NCBI GenBank assembly: GCA_017625535.1
Contig: JAGAKR010000021.1
Span: 62,001-126,000 of the forward strand
DNA length: 64,000 nt
Source: Bacteroidales bacterium
GTDB taxonomy: Bacteria; Bacteroidota; Bacteroidia; Bacteroidales; UBA932
Direction of reading: 5' to 3'
The position numbers and the translations under genes are program-made. Numbering within the stretch: the first letter of the stretch is position 1; every line of letters starts with the position of its first letter. Below the pieces are notes generated by a model that searched no databases, was not told the origin of the DNA, and was given only the letters and a program-made list of their open reading frames with translations. Shown here piece after piece: positions 27,914-37,889 of this stretch.

Positions 27914-29545
27914 TCAGTCTTTGCAGCAGATTGGTCTTATCTGTGAAAAGAAATCGTTGCCTTTGTCATCCACAAGGATGAATGCAGGGAAGTTCTCTAC
28001 CTCAATCTTCCAGATGGCCTCCATTCCAAGTTCAGGATACTCAACACACTCTACGCTCTTGATGTTCTCCTTTGCAAGGATTGCTGCAGGTCCGCCTATA
28101 CTTCCAAGATAGAAACCACCGTGTTTATGACACGCATCTGTTACCTGCTGGCTTCTGTTACCTTTTGCAATCATTATCATACTTCCGCCGTTCTCCTGGA
28201 AAAGGTCAACATAGCTGTCCATACGGCCGGCAGTTGTAGGTCCGAACGAACCGCTTGCCATTCCCTTAGGAGTCTTTGCAGGACCTGCATAATAAATAGG
28301 ATGGTTCTTTATGTACTCAGGAAGTCCCTCGCCCTTGTCAATCCTCTCTTTTAGTTTTGCGTGTGCAATGTCCCTTCCTACTATAATAGTACCGTTCAAA
28401 AGAAGGAATGTGGAAACAGGATACTGGCTCAACTGCTCAAGTATCTCCTTCATAGGGCGGTTCAAGTCAACTTTAATGCCTTTTGCCAATGCTGAACCTG
28501 AAAGATACTGCTCAGGGATAAGGCGTGCAGGATTTGCATCCAGAGTCTCAAGCCATATACCGTCTTTGTTTATCTTTGCCTTCACGTTCCTGTCGGCGCT
28601 GCAGCTTACACCCATACCTACAGGGCAGGAAGCACCGTGGCGAGGAAGACGGATAACCCTTATGTCGTGTGCGAAATATTTTCCGCCGAACTGTGCACCA
28701 ATTCCAAGACAGTGGGCAGCCTTGAGAAGGCGTTTCTCCATCTCAACATCCCTGAATGCATATCCCTCCTCGCTTGCAGAGGTTGGAAGTGAATCATAAT
28801 ATTTTGTTGAAGCAAGTTTTACAGTCTTAAGGTTAAGTTCTGCAGAAGTTCCTCCAATTACAAATGCAATGTGGTAAGGAGGGCAGGCTGCTGTACCCAA
28901 AGTCTTCATCTTCTCTATCAAATATGGCTCAAGCTTGTCGGGAGTGATGAGGGCTTTTGTCTCCTGGAACAGGTATGTCTTGTTTGCAGATCCGCCGCCT
29001 TTTGCAACAAACAGGAATTTGTACTCATTGCCGTCTGTAGCAAAAATGTCTATCTGTGCAGGAAGGTTGCATCCTGTATTCTTCTCATTGTACATATCCA
29101 ACGGAACATTCTGCGAATAACGCAGGTTGTCATTTGTATATGTATCAAACACGCCGTGTGAAAGTGCCTCCTCATCGCCGCCGCCTGTAAATACAAACTG
29201 GCCTTTTTTTGCAACGATTGTTGCAGTACCTGTATCCTGACAGAAAGGAAGCTGGCCTTTTGCAGATACATCTGCATTCATAAGCATCTGGATGGCAACA
29301 GCCTTGTCATTGTCGCTGCTCTCAGGATCCGACAATATCTTTGCAACCATCTCATTGTGCTCCGGACGCAACATGAATGAAACATCATGCATAGCCTGTC
29401 TGGCAAGAAGCCTCAAGCCTTCAGGATCTACCTTAAGGAACTCCTTGTCACCGAATTTCTCCACAGAAACGTACTCTTTTGTAAGCAAGTGATACTCTGT
29501 GGTATCTTTCCCCATAGGGAACATCTCTTTATAAACAAATTCCAT
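27914..29545 (-). CDS. fumA: Fumarate hydratase, class I (Fe-S)
   Basis: The 543-residue oxygen-sensitive fumarase hydrates fumarate to malate with a [4Fe-4S] cluster. Cluster-ligand cysteines are seen in [10 protein letters not shown] and in [10 protein letters not shown]. The C-terminal beta domain carries [13 protein letters not shown] and [10 protein letters not shown]. Both alpha and beta parts are in one chain, as in FumA/FumB. It follows prfB after 22 bases and may be cotranscribed. Confidence 0.96.
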   Translation of the reverse strand: MEFVYKEMFPMGKDTTEYHLLTKEYVSVEKFGDKEFLKVDPEGLRLLARQAMHDVSFMLRPEHNEMVAKILSDPESSDNDKAVAIQMLMNADVSAKGQLPFCQDTGTATIVAKKGQFVFTGGGDEEALSHGVFDTYTNDNLRYSQNVPLDMYNEKNTGCNLPAQIDIFATDGNEYKFLFVAKGGGSANKTYLFQETKALITPDKLEPYLIEKMKTLGTAACPPYHIAFVIGGTSAELNLKTVKLASTKYYDSLPTSASEEGYAFRDVEMEKRLLKAAHCLGIGAQFGGKYFAHDIRVIRLPRHGASCPVGMGVSCSADRNVKAKINKDGIWLETLDANPARLIPEQYLSGSALAKGIKVDLNRPMKEILEQLSQYPVSTFLLLNGTIIVGRDIAHAKLKERIDKGEGLPEYIKNHPIYYAGPAKTPKGMASGSFGPTTAGRMDSYVDLFQENGGSMIMIAKGNRSQQVTDACHKHGGFYLGSIGGPAAILAKENIKSVECVEYPELGMEAIWKIEVENFPAFILVDDKGNDFFSQIRPICCKD

Positions 29546-29567
29546 AATTACAGTATTTTAAGCATTC

Positions 29568-30627
29568 TTATTGTTTTGTATTCTCCATCAAGTAACTCTT
29601 CATGAACTCATTCAGATCACCGTCAAGCACCGCTGCCGTATCCGATGTCTCATAACCTGTCCGAAGATCCTTCACCATTTTGTAAGGGTGCAGCACATAA
29701 CTCCTTATCTGCGAGCCCCACTCAATCCTCTTCTTCTGCCCCTCAAGTTCAGCCTGCTTTGCCCTCTTCTTGGCAAGCTCTATCTCATACAGATGTGATT
29801 TCAGTATCCTCAACGCATTCTGGCGGTTGTCCAGCTGAGAGCGTGTCTCGGTATTCTCAACCACAATGCCGCTTGGAATATGCCTTACCCTCACACCTGT
29901 CTCCACCTTGTTCACATTCTGTCCGCCGGCACCGCTTGAACGGAAAGTGTCCCACTCAAGATCTGCAGGATTGATCACAATCTCTATTGAATCGTCAACC
30001 AGCGGGTACACAAACACAGATGAGAAAGTTGTCTGCCTCTTCCCCTGCGCATTGAAAGGTGAAATCCTCACCATCCTGTGCACACCGTTCTCCGATTTAA
30101 GATATCCGTATGCAAAATCCCCCTCAAATTCAATTGTTGCAGACTTGATGCCTGCCTCATCCCCCTCCAGCACATCATACACGGTAACCTTGTAGCCGTT
30201 CCTCTCCCCCCATCTTGTATACATCCTCAGCAGCATGCTGCTCCAGTCATTGCTCTCTGTACCGCCCGCACCTGAATTTATCTTCAGCAATGCTCCAAGA
30301 TTGTCACCCTCCTCACCGAGCATGCTCTTGAACTCAAGTTCACCCAGCATCTGCTCCACTTTTGCCTCCTCTGCAGAAATCTCAGCCTCATCGGCACCCA
30401 TCTCCTGCAGCAGTTCCATCTCCTCAATGGCAACGGCAACAGCATCAAGGGCATTCACCCAATATTTTACTCCCGACAGTTTCTTCAAAAACTCCTCTGC
30501 AGCCTTGGGATCATCCCAAAACCCCTCTGCAGCACTCACCTTCTCCTTTTCCTCTACATCAGCCCTCTTTGCAGCATAGTCAAAGAGACCTCCTCAGCGC
30601 ATCCAGGCGCCCTTTAAAATCACTCAT
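29568..30627 (-). CDS. prfB: Peptide chain release factor 2, programmed +1 frameshift
   Basis: RF2 recognises UGA and UAA stop codons. The frame starts at an ATG at 30627 (MSDFKGRLDALRRSL) and meets an in-frame TGA at 30580-30582. The site reads AGGAGG, three bases, CTT TGA C, the classical autoregulatory frameshift: skipping one T gives LDYAAKRADVEEKEK and joins the long frame. The product would be 352 residues, with the GGQ motif in RSSGAGGQNVNKVE. The frame starting later at a GTG is therefore only the second part. Confidence 0.95.
30577..30594 (-). promoter_or_regulatory. RF2 frameshift site (internal Shine-Dalgarno plus CTTTGAC)
   Basis: AGGAGG (minus strand) lies three bases before CTT TGA C, the spacing known from E. 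coli prfB. The slip occurs at CTT, and low RF2 levels favour frameshifting, giving self-regulation. Confidence 0.93.
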
Positions 30628-30667
30628 ACCAAAAAAATTATCCGATAATCTGCAAATATACTATTTT

Positions 30668-31153
30668 TTAACTGAATTCCTTAATGGCACGCATAATACG
30701 GTCATACTCAAAACCGCGGCCCAAAGCAAAACGCAACAGTTTCTCCCTCCTCTTCTCCAACGGTTCCCCAACCTTCATCTGCCTCCACTTCTTCTCAAGC
30801 AGTTCCTCAAGCATACCGTCATCAAACAGATGTGAATTCCCATCCAGAGCCTCTTTAATTATAGTATCACCAACTCCAAGATTTCTGAGATTATACATTA
30901 CCTTCAACTTGCCCCACTTTGCAAAACGCGCCTTGTCCCTCACATATGCATCCGCAAACCTGGCATCATCCACAAACCTCTCTTTAACCAGCAGCTCCAC
31001 AATCTCCTCCATCTGCCCGTTTGAAAAAGGCTCCTTGCCGGAAAGCCTGTTCCTGCCGCTCCACAAAAGAAGTTTCCTCCTTATCTGCCCGGTACAATGC
31101 TCCGCCCTGCTGCACTGCGCCTGCAATCTCTCCAAAGCCTGCTGTGGTGTCAT
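30668..31153 (-). CDS. recX: Regulatory protein RecX
   Basis: The 161-residue, helix-rich protein modulates RecA filaments. It shows three tandem three-helix repeats, with LLLWSGRNRLSGKEPF early and VDDARFADAYVRDKARF in the middle, the family hallmark. It lies six bases after the patatin gene and not next to recA, which is about 3.5 kb to the right on the other strand. Confidence 0.88.
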   Translation of the reverse strand: MTPQQALERLQAQCSRAEHCTGQIRRKLLLWSGRNRLSGKEPFSNGQMEEIVELLVKERFVDDARFADAYVRDKARFAKWGKLKVMYNLRNLGVGDTIIKEALDGNSHLFDDGMLEELLEKKWRQMKVGEPLEKRREKLLRFALGRGFEYDRIMRAIKEFS

Positions 31154-31159
31154 ATGCCC

Positions 31160-33430
31160 CTAAAAATAATGTCCCAAATTTACATACACTCCAACTTTAT
31201 GGTCAAAATCAGACCAATGGACATTCAGGGAGAGAGGTCCTATAGGACTGTCATAGGAATACTTCACTCCAGCCCCCCATCTTCCCATACCGCTTTTTGT
31301 AAACAATCCGTCAAACAGATGTGAAGTGCGGAGATAATTGGCCATACCATATATATAGTGCTTCTTACCAATTCTCTGCCTTATATCTGCCCTCCCTATA
31401 ACAGTTGAGTTATACACCACATTTGCATGATTCACCCCTATGAACGGGAGTTGCTGTTCCATATACCTGCCCGGCTCCGTTCCACCCACATAATTCAGAT
31501 ATGGAACCTCAAGGCAGTCCCCCATTATTATCCTTCCGTGCAGGGAAGGAATGAGCACTAGCCCCTCTGCAATCCCTACAACTCCTCCAAGATTGAGTTC
31601 TACCGCACCAAAATTATTGAATCCACTCTTGAAGTCTGTCTGGAAGAATGAAGCCTCAGCATCAAAAGTCATTCCTCTTGTTGCAAAATAAGATGCATCC
31701 CTGGAATCCATCACTCCCCTCAAATAATAACTCAGGTAACTTTTGTCGTGGAGTGCATACCCCTGGTATTCGTCGGGAAGATTATATTTCTGATATTCAT
31801 TGAAGTCATAATGCTCCCATCTTACTCCCCCTTCAAAATTGAAGTTCCTCAGGTACACATTTGAAAGTTTCACCTGCCCCTTCTGGTACATGAAAGAAAG
31901 GTTGTTCTGGTTTGCCGTAGACCTGTAGATATTCATATCCACTCCACCTACCCTGTAAGAAGCCCCTATTTTGGGAAAATCCTTTGACGTATAAGAATAA
32001 TCCAGTTCCCCATAAGGGTTGTAGCTCAGACGTCCGGTAACACCCACCTTTGACCCCAGCAGATCATACTCCCTTATACCAAGGTGCACAAGCAATGCCG
32101 CAGCCTCTTCTGAATCATACCTTGCCCCAACTGCCAGAATATTGGTTGGGCCCTTTCTCAGATTTACAACAAGTTCCTCATCTTCAGAACCTTTGTTCAA
32201 TACAACATAATTTGCAGATATGAATGCCTTGGTTCCCATAAGAATGGAGATACCCCTGTTTATGTCGCTTCCCGACAATTTCAAGCCCGGTTTCAAACCC
32301 GACATCCTCCTGAGCCAATGCTCGTTCTCCTTGTTTATACCGTTGATTGTAACAGCCTTGAAACAGAAAGTGTCCCTCACTACTTCTGTAGCCTTTGGCC
32401 CCTTGAACTCCTTCTCACCTAAAGCCAGAGTATTCAGTTTCCTGGCAAGGTCCTGGAGCTGCGGGAACTTCTCCTTTGCCGCAGCATATCCGTTAACCAC
32501 CAGTTGTGCTATTGCAGCCTTGTTGAAACTGTATGTGCCATATTTTGAGACATCCGGCTTTATAAGGATATCCACATCCTTCACATTCCTCAGATATGAC
32601 TCATTTCCCATAAGACCTATCATCTGTGAGAGCACCTGCGGGATTGACTTGAGATTCTCCGGCGAAGGGGAATCATTCTGGATGTCCACACCTATTACAA
32701 TATCTGCCCCCATCTCCCTTGCCACATCCACAGGAAAATTGTTTATGATGCCGCCATCTACCAGCACTTTCCCGTCCAGTTCTACCGGAGCAAAAACACC
32801 TGGAATGGCCATAGTGGCCCTCATTGCAACAGGAAGCACCCCGCTCTTGAGGACAACCGCCTCCCCCTTTGAAAGGTCTGCAGCCACACAGGCAAACGGA
32901 ATGGGCAGATTGGAGAAGTCCATGGCCTGCTGGTACCCCATTGAGAGCCCGTTGAGGAAATTGAGCACATTCTGTCCGCTTATGAGTCCGGCCGGGAGCC
33001 TCGATATTGGGGAATCCTCCTTTGCGCTGTTCTTGTCTGCATTTATATTGTAGAACGGCACCTTAAGAAGATATTTTGCATCAATTGACTTCTGTGTGAA
33101 TGAAGCATCCCTTCTGGCGGTGTTGTCGCTCAGGAGGTATTTCCAGTCACATTCCTGCACTATTGCATCTATCTCATCCGCACTGTATCCCATTGCATAT
33201 ATACCGCCCACAAGTCCTCCTATACTGGTTCCTACAACCATATCCACTTGAACACCTGCCTCTTCCAGCACCTTCAGCACCCCTATATGGGCAGCACCTT
33301 TGGCACCTCCGCCACACAGCACCAGAGCAACCTTCGGACGTCCGGGCACATCTGCGGCAAATGCCATATTGCAGCACAGCACAAGCATAAGCAGTTGCCT
33401 CAAAACCATATGTATATACCTTTTCATCAT
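31160..33430 (-). CDS. Patatin-like phospholipase fused to BamA-type barrel (type Vd)
   Basis: The 756-residue protein has a signal peptide (about 1-26) and a patatin domain with oxyanion motif CGGGAKGAAH (about 39-48), nucleophile Ser69 in GTSIGG and Asp225 in DGGIINNFP. A POTRA-like domain follows (about 350-430), then a 16-strand-type Omp85 barrel ending in Tyr-Phe (LGHYF). This is the architecture of PlpD/FplA type Vd autotransporters, which display or release the lipase. It forms a tight pair with recX. Confidence 0.9.
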   Translation of the reverse strand: MMKRYIHMVLRQLLMLVLCCNMAFAADVPGRPKVALVLCGGGAKGAAHIGVLKVLEEAGVQVDMVVGTSIGGLVGGIYAMGYSADEIDAIVQECDWKYLLSDNTARRDASFTQKSIDAKYLLKVPFYNINADKNSAKEDSPISRLPAGLISGQNVLNFLNGLSMGYQQAMDFSNLPIPFACVAADLSKGEAVVLKSGVLPVAMRATMAIPGVFAPVELDGKVLVDGGIINNFPVDVAREMGADIVIGVDIQNDSPSPENLKSIPQVLSQMIGLMGNESYLRNVKDVDILIKPDVSKYGTYSFNKAAIAQLVVNGYAAAKEKFPQLQDLARKLNTLALGEKEFKGPKATEVVRDTFCFKAVTINGINKENEHWLRRMSGLKPGLKLSGSDINRGISILMGTKAFISANYVVLNKGSEDEELVVNLRKGPTNILAVGARYDSEEAAALLVHLGIREYDLLGSKVGVTGRLSYNPYGELDYSYTSKDFPKIGASYRVGGVDMNIYRSTANQNNLSFMYQKGQVKLSNVYLRNFNFEGGVRWEHYDFNEYQKYNLPDEYQGYALHDKSYLSYYLRGVMDSRDASYFATRGMTFDAEASFFQTDFKSGFNNFGAVELNLGGVVGIAEGLVLIPSLHGRIIMGDCLEVPYLNYVGGTEPGRYMEQQLPFIGVNHANVVYNSTVIGRADIRQRIGKKHYIYGMANYLRTSHLFDGLFTKSGMGRWGAGVKYSYDSPIGPLSLNVHWSDFDHKVGVYVNLGHYF

Positions 33431-33506
33431 AATTGTCTGCCTGACGGGATAATGTATATTGGGGACGACTCAGTCTCCAACCGTCAGGCTTTATACCGCT
33501 CATTAT

Positions 33507-34589
33507 TTACTTCTTTCCTGCAAGCATACCGCAAGCGGCGTAAATATCCTCCCCACGGCTTGCGCGCAGGGTTGTCATCAGTCCGGCCCCGTTGAGCCTC
33601 TCCTTGAATGACTCAATCACCGGCATAGGCGAAGGAGCAAGAGGTGAATCCGGTATGGCATGGAACCTTATGAGGTTCATCCTGCACTCCAGCCCCTTGA
33701 GCATCCTCACCAGAGCATCTGCGTGTTTCTTTGTGTCATTCACCCTGTCGAACATAATATACTCAAAACTCACCCTTCTCTGCCCTGTAAAATCATATTC
33801 CCTTATAAGGTCCAATGTATCCTCAAGTGGGAACCCCTTCTCCATAGGCATCAGTTCCACCCTCTCCCCAGGGAAAGGGTTATGCAAACTTATTGCCAGA
33901 TGGCATTTGGTAAGATCAAGAAAAGCCTTAAGAGGATTCACAGCCCTGTACACCCCTCTGTTCTTCTCCTCTTCCCGATAGTCCGGTACCTCTATTAGCT
34001 GCGGTGACATTGTAACTCCAATGCTGCTCAAGGTTATCCTCTTGGGACTCCATGCAAAACCCCACTCCGCAGTAAGTATCTCAATTGTCTTCAGCACATT
34101 GGCCAGATTGTCCAAAGGCTCGCCCATCCCCATAAAAACAGCATTGGTGAGTTCCTCTGCCTCATCAATTCCCATAAACTGGGAGATTATCTCGTTCACC
34201 TGCAGGTTGCCGCTGAAACCTTGCCTCCCTGTCATACAGAATTTGCACCCCATCTTGCACCCCGCCTGTGATGAAACACATATTGTGGCACGTGGTTCAT
34301 CGGGAATCATAACAGCCTCTACCGCTGTATTGGTATGGCAAGGGAAAAGATACTTCTTTGTGCCGTCAGTTGATGCCTGCACCTGGGTGTACTGTATACG
34401 CCCCACCTCCCACTCCCGGGAAAGGGTTTCCCTTGCAGATTTGGAAAGGTTCGTCATCTGCTCTATGGATGTGACACGCTTCTTGTAGAGCCAGTCGGCC
34501 ATCTGTTTTCCTGTAAATGCAGGCAGTTTATGATCTATGGCAATCTGCTTCAATTCGTGCAGGGATTTGCCCAATAAAATTTTCTTCAT
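33507..34589 (-). CDS. rlmN: Dual-specificity 23S rRNA/tRNA methyltransferase RlmN
   Basis: The 360-residue radical-SAM enzyme makes 2-methyladenosine at 23S rRNA A2503 and tRNA A37. The cluster motif CKMGCKFC is at residues 111-118; methyl-relay cysteines are expected in the C-terminal DIYAACGML and nearby. The FMGMGEPLDN and SSIGVTMSP segments are standard. An inserted stretch near residues 210-230 (PDYREEEKNRG) is longer than in E. coli. It is divergent from recA. Confidence 0.95.
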   Translation of the reverse strand: MKKILLGKSLHELKQIAIDHKLPAFTGKQMADWLYKKRVTSIEQMTNLSKSARETLSREWEVGRIQYTQVQASTDGTKKYLFPCHTNTAVEAVMIPDEPRATICVSSQAGCKMGCKFCMTGRQGFSGNLQVNEIISQFMGIDEAEELTNAVFMGMGEPLDNLANVLKTIEILTAEWGFAWSPKRITLSSIGVTMSPQLIEVPDYREEEKNRGVYRAVNPLKAFLDLTKCHLAISLHNPFPGERVELMPMEKGFPLEDTLDLIREYDFTGQRRVSFEYIMFDRVNDTKKHADALVRMLKGLECRMNLIRFHAIPDSPLAPSPMPVIESFKERLNGAGLMTTLRASRGEDIYAACGMLAGKK

Positions 34590-34596
34590 ACCAAGG

Positions 34597-34624
34597 CAAA
34601 GTTAAGATTTTTTAAGTATCTTTG
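34597..34624. promoter_or_regulatory. Divergent -7 boxes, rlmN and recA
   Basis: The minus strand at 34597-34604 reads TAACTTTG (toward rlmN); the plus strand at 34617-34624 reads TATCTTTG (toward recA, ATG at 34661). No clear -33 match is seen for either, and no LexA-type palindrome is obvious. Confidence 0.45.
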
Positions 34625-34660
34625 TTAGGTTAACAATTAACAATTTAATTCTAAAAAAAT

Positions 34661-35700
34661 ATGGCTAAAGAAAGTGTAGAGACTCCAAATGCAGCCGAGG
34701 TGAATGCAGCAAAACTGAAGGCATTGCAGGCTACTTTGGACAAGATTGAGAAGGATTTTGGAAAGGGGACAATAATGAAGCTGGGGATCAGCCAAAATGG
34801 GATGTTTCCGTTGTTCCAAGCGGTTCCATAGCATTGGACTGCGCACTTGGAATAGGAGGATATCCAAAAGGAAGGGTAATTGAGATTTACGGACCTGAGA
34901 GCAGCGGTAAAACCACTCTTGCAATACACGCAATAGCAGAGGCACAGAAGACAGGCGGCATAGCGGCCATTATTGATGCGGAGCACGCATTCGACCGCAC
35001 ATACGCAAAGAAACTTGGCGTTAATGTGGACACATTGCTCATATCTCAGCCCGACAACGGAGAGCAGGCCCTTGAAATTGCCGACAGCCTTATCCGTTCA
35101 GGTGCAATAGACATAATTGTTATAGACTCAGTTGCAGCCCTTACCCCTAAAGCGGAGATTGAGGGTGAGATGGGAGACTCAAAGATGGGTCTTCAGGCAC
35201 GACTTATGAGCCAGGCCCTGAGGAAACTTACAGGAAACATAAGCAAGACAAACACCTGCTGCATATTCATAAACCAGTTGCGTGAGAAGATTGGTGTGAT
35301 GTTCGGAAACCCTGAAACCACTACCGGTGGAAATGCCCTCAAATTCTATGCATCAGTAAGGCTTGACGTAAGAAGGACCACCCAATTGAAGGATGGCGAG
35401 GATGCTACCGGAAACCGCACCCGAGTGAAAGTTGTGAAGAACAAGATGGCACCTCCTTTCAAGAAAGCCGAGTTTGACATCCTTTATGGAGAGGGTATCT
35501 CCAAAGTTGGTGAGATACTGGACCTTGGAGTTGAGTTCGACATCATAAAGAAGAGCGGAAGCTGGTTCAGTTATGGTGACAGCAAGATAGGCCAGGGCCG
35601 TGAGGCTGTAAGGCAGCTGCTGCTGGATAATCCTGAATTTGCAGAAGAGGTTGAGGCAAAAGTACGCGAAGCCCTTGCTGCAGGCGGAGACCAGGAGTAA
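34661..35700 (+). CDS. recA: RecA recombinase, frameshifted near codon 42
   Basis: The true start at 34661 gives [18 protein letters not shown] and runs to GTIMKLG, then the frame hits a TAG at 34829. In the frame shifted by one, reading GAT from 34786, the expected [18 protein letters not shown] follows without a break. The sequence has GGGG at 34783-34786 where GGGGG would restore a 346-residue RecA. The downstream part is normal: Walker [41 protein letters not shown] homopolymer error in the assembly is the simplest explanation; a true mutation is less likely. Confidence 0.92.
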
Positions 35701-35729
35701 CCCCTTGGGAAACCACTTTCCAGAAAAAG

Positions 35730-35757
35730 AAAGAGACATCAATATGATGTCTCTTTT
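35730..35757 (+). terminator. Terminator between recA and metG
   Basis: A perfect 12-base stem, AAAGAGACATCA with TGATGTCTCTTT, around a three-base loop. Its A/T flanks allow use in both directions by the convergent genes. Confidence 0.8.
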
Positions 35758-35779
35758 CATTTATATGCATTTCTGCAGT

Positions 35780-37840
35780 TTATCCTACACACGCACCGTT
35801 GTCTACAGCCTCTGCAGGGGTTACGAACTTCATCCTGCCGCTCTCATCTTTGGCCATAAGTATCATACCCTTGCTCTCTATCCCTTTTATCTTTCTTGGG
35901 GCAAGGTTTGCCAGAATACATATCTGTTTGCCCACCATCTCCTCTGGAGTATAGTGCTCCGCTATACCAGAAACAATTGTACGGGTATCAATGCCGGTAT
36001 CAATTGTAAGTTTGAGGAGTTTGTCTGTCTTAGGTACTTTTACAGCCTCAAGGACAGTTGCAGTACGGATGTCCATTTTCATAAAATCATCAAATGTACA
36101 CTCCTCTTTCTGCGGAAGCGGTGCAGGCACACCTGCAGCAGCTGCGGCAGCAGCCTCATTTGCCTCTTTGGTGGCGTTGAGCTTGTCTATCTGGGCCTGA
36201 ATCTCGGCATCCTCAATCTTTGCAAACAAAAGTTCTGCAGGGTTCAGCTGGTGGCCTGCAGCAAGAATCTCACTGCCGCCGAACTCGTCCCAGCCAATCT
36301 TCTGGAGATTGAGCATATTTACAAGTTTTGCAGAAGAGAATGGCAGGAACGGCTCAAATGCAATTGCAAGGTTTGCACACAACTGCAATGAGATGTTCAG
36401 GATTGTTGCAACCCTCTCCATATCGGTCTTGGCAAGTTTCCAAGGCTCAGTCTCTGTAAGGTATTTGTTGCCAAGGCGTGCAAGATTCATTGCATCCTTA
36501 AGGGCCTCGCGGAATTTGTATGTGCTCAGATTGTGCTCCAGTGAAGCCTTGATCTGAGGAATCTCTGCAAGCACCTCCTTGTCTGTATCTGTAAGTGTTC
36601 CCAATGCCGGAACCTTGCCCTCAAAGTATTTGTGGGTAAGCACTACAGCTCGGTTCACAAAGTTTCCGTAAATGGCTACAAGTTCGCTGTTGTTGCGGGT
36701 CTGGAAGTCTTTCCAGGTAAAGTCATTATCCTTTGTTTCAGGGGCATTTGCACAAAGCACATATCTGAGTACATCCTGTTTGCCAGGGAAATCCACAAGA
36801 TACTCGTGGAGCCATACAGCCCAGTTGCGTGAGGTTGAAATCTTGTCACCCTCAAGGTTCAGGAACTCGTTAGCAGGAACATTCTCAGGAAGAATGAATC
36901 CGTCTCCGTATGCCTTGAGCATAGAAGGGAATACTATACAGTGGAATACAATATTGTCTTTACCAATAAAGTGCACCATCTTGGTATCCTCGCTCTTCCA
37001 CCATTTCTCCCACTCATCTGGAAGGAGCTCTATAGTGTTTGAAATGTAGCCGATAGGGGCATCGAACCATACATACAGCACCTTGCCCTCTGCACCCTCT
37101 ACCGGTACAGGCACACCCCAGTCAAGGTCGCGGCTCACCGCCCTTGGCTGCAGGCCTCCGTCAATCCAGCTCTTGCACTGGCCGTAGACATTGGTCTTCC
37201 ACTCTTTGTGTCCCTCAAGGATCCACTCCTTAAGCCACCCCTCGTATTGGTCCAAAGGCAAGTACCAGTGTTTGGTAGGCTTCTTCACAAGCTCTCCGCC
37301 ACTGATTACAGATTTTGGGTTTATAAGCTCGTCCGGGCTCAAAGTACTTCCGCATTTCTCGCACTGGTCTCCATAAGCACCCTCTGCACCACACTTAGGA
37401 CAGGTTCCGGTAATGTAGCGGTCTGCAAGGAAAGTATTTGTCTCTGTATCATAATACTGCTCGCTCTCCTTCTCCACAAACTTGCCCTCATCATAAAGTT
37501 TCTTGAAGAAAGCCGCAGCAGTCTTGTGGTGTGTAGCGGAACTTGTACGTGAATATACATCAAAACTGATTCCCAGCTCCTGGAAAGAATCCTTAATTAT
37601 CTTGTGGTACTTGTCAACCACATCCTGTGGGGTACAACCCTCCTTTTTTGCCTTTATGGTAATTGGAACTCCGTGCTCATCGGATCCGCCGATAAAGAGT
37701 ACATCCTCCCCTTTAAGCCTGAGGAATCTGGCATAAATGTCTGCAGGAACATATACTCCTGCAAGATGCCCTATATGCACAGGACCGTTCGCATACGGAA
37801 GGGCCGATGTAATAAGGTGTCTTTTAAATTCTTTTCCCAT
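35780..37840 (-). CDS. metG: Methionyl-tRNA synthetase
   Basis: The 686-residue class I synthetase has the HIGH motif in PVHIGHLAG, zinc-binding pairs CPKC and CEKC in the connective peptide, and the second signature KISTS in [11 protein letters not shown]-terminal tRNA-binding domain (about 580-686, [18 protein letters not shown]) serves dimerisation. An Ala-rich linker precedes it. It follows dnaG by 49 bases on the same strand. Confidence 0.97.
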   Translation of the reverse strand: MGKEFKRHLITSALPYANGPVHIGHLAGVYVPADIYARFLRLKGEDVLFIGGSDEHGVPITIKAKKEGCTPQDVVDKYHKIIKDSFQELGISFDVYSRTSSATHHKTAAAFFKKLYDEGKFVEKESEQYYDTETNTFLADRYITGTCPKCGAEGAYGDQCEKCGSTLSPDELINPKSVISGGELVKKPTKHWYLPLDQYEGWLKEWILEGHKEWKTNVYGQCKSWIDGGLQPRAVSRDLDWGVPVPVEGAEGKVLYVWFDAPIGYISNTIELLPDEWEKWWKSEDTKMVHFIGKDNIVFHCIVFPSMLKAYGDGFILPENVPANEFLNLEGDKISTSRNWAVWLHEYLVDFPGKQDVLRYVLCANAPETKDNDFTWKDFQTRNNSELVAIYGNFVNRAVVLTHKYFEGKVPALGTLTDTDKEVLAEIPQIKASLEHNLSTYKFREALKDAMNLARLGNKYLTETEPWKLAKTDMERVATILNISLQLCANLAIAFEPFLPFSSAKLVNMLNLQKIGWDEFGGSEILAAGHQLNPAELLFAKIEDAEIQAQIDKLNATKEANEAAAAAAAGVPAPLPQKEECTFDDFMKMDIRTATVLEAVKVPKTDKLLKLTIDTGIDTRTIVSGIAEHYTPEEMVGKQICILANLAPRKIKGIESKGMILMAKDESGRMKFVTPAEAVDNGACVG

Positions 37841-37889
37841 CTTTATATCTCTTTTAATTTGTTTTTTCTTCCTGATAAATATCGCAGGA

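Noticed and set aside
34834-35700. recA starting at the internal ATG (288 residues)
   Set aside because: It would lack the RecA N-terminal domain, which is present upstream in another frame; frameshift is the better explanation.
35639-36391. 250-residue plus-strand ORF after recA
   Set aside because: Antisense to metG and across the terminator; no recognisable domain.
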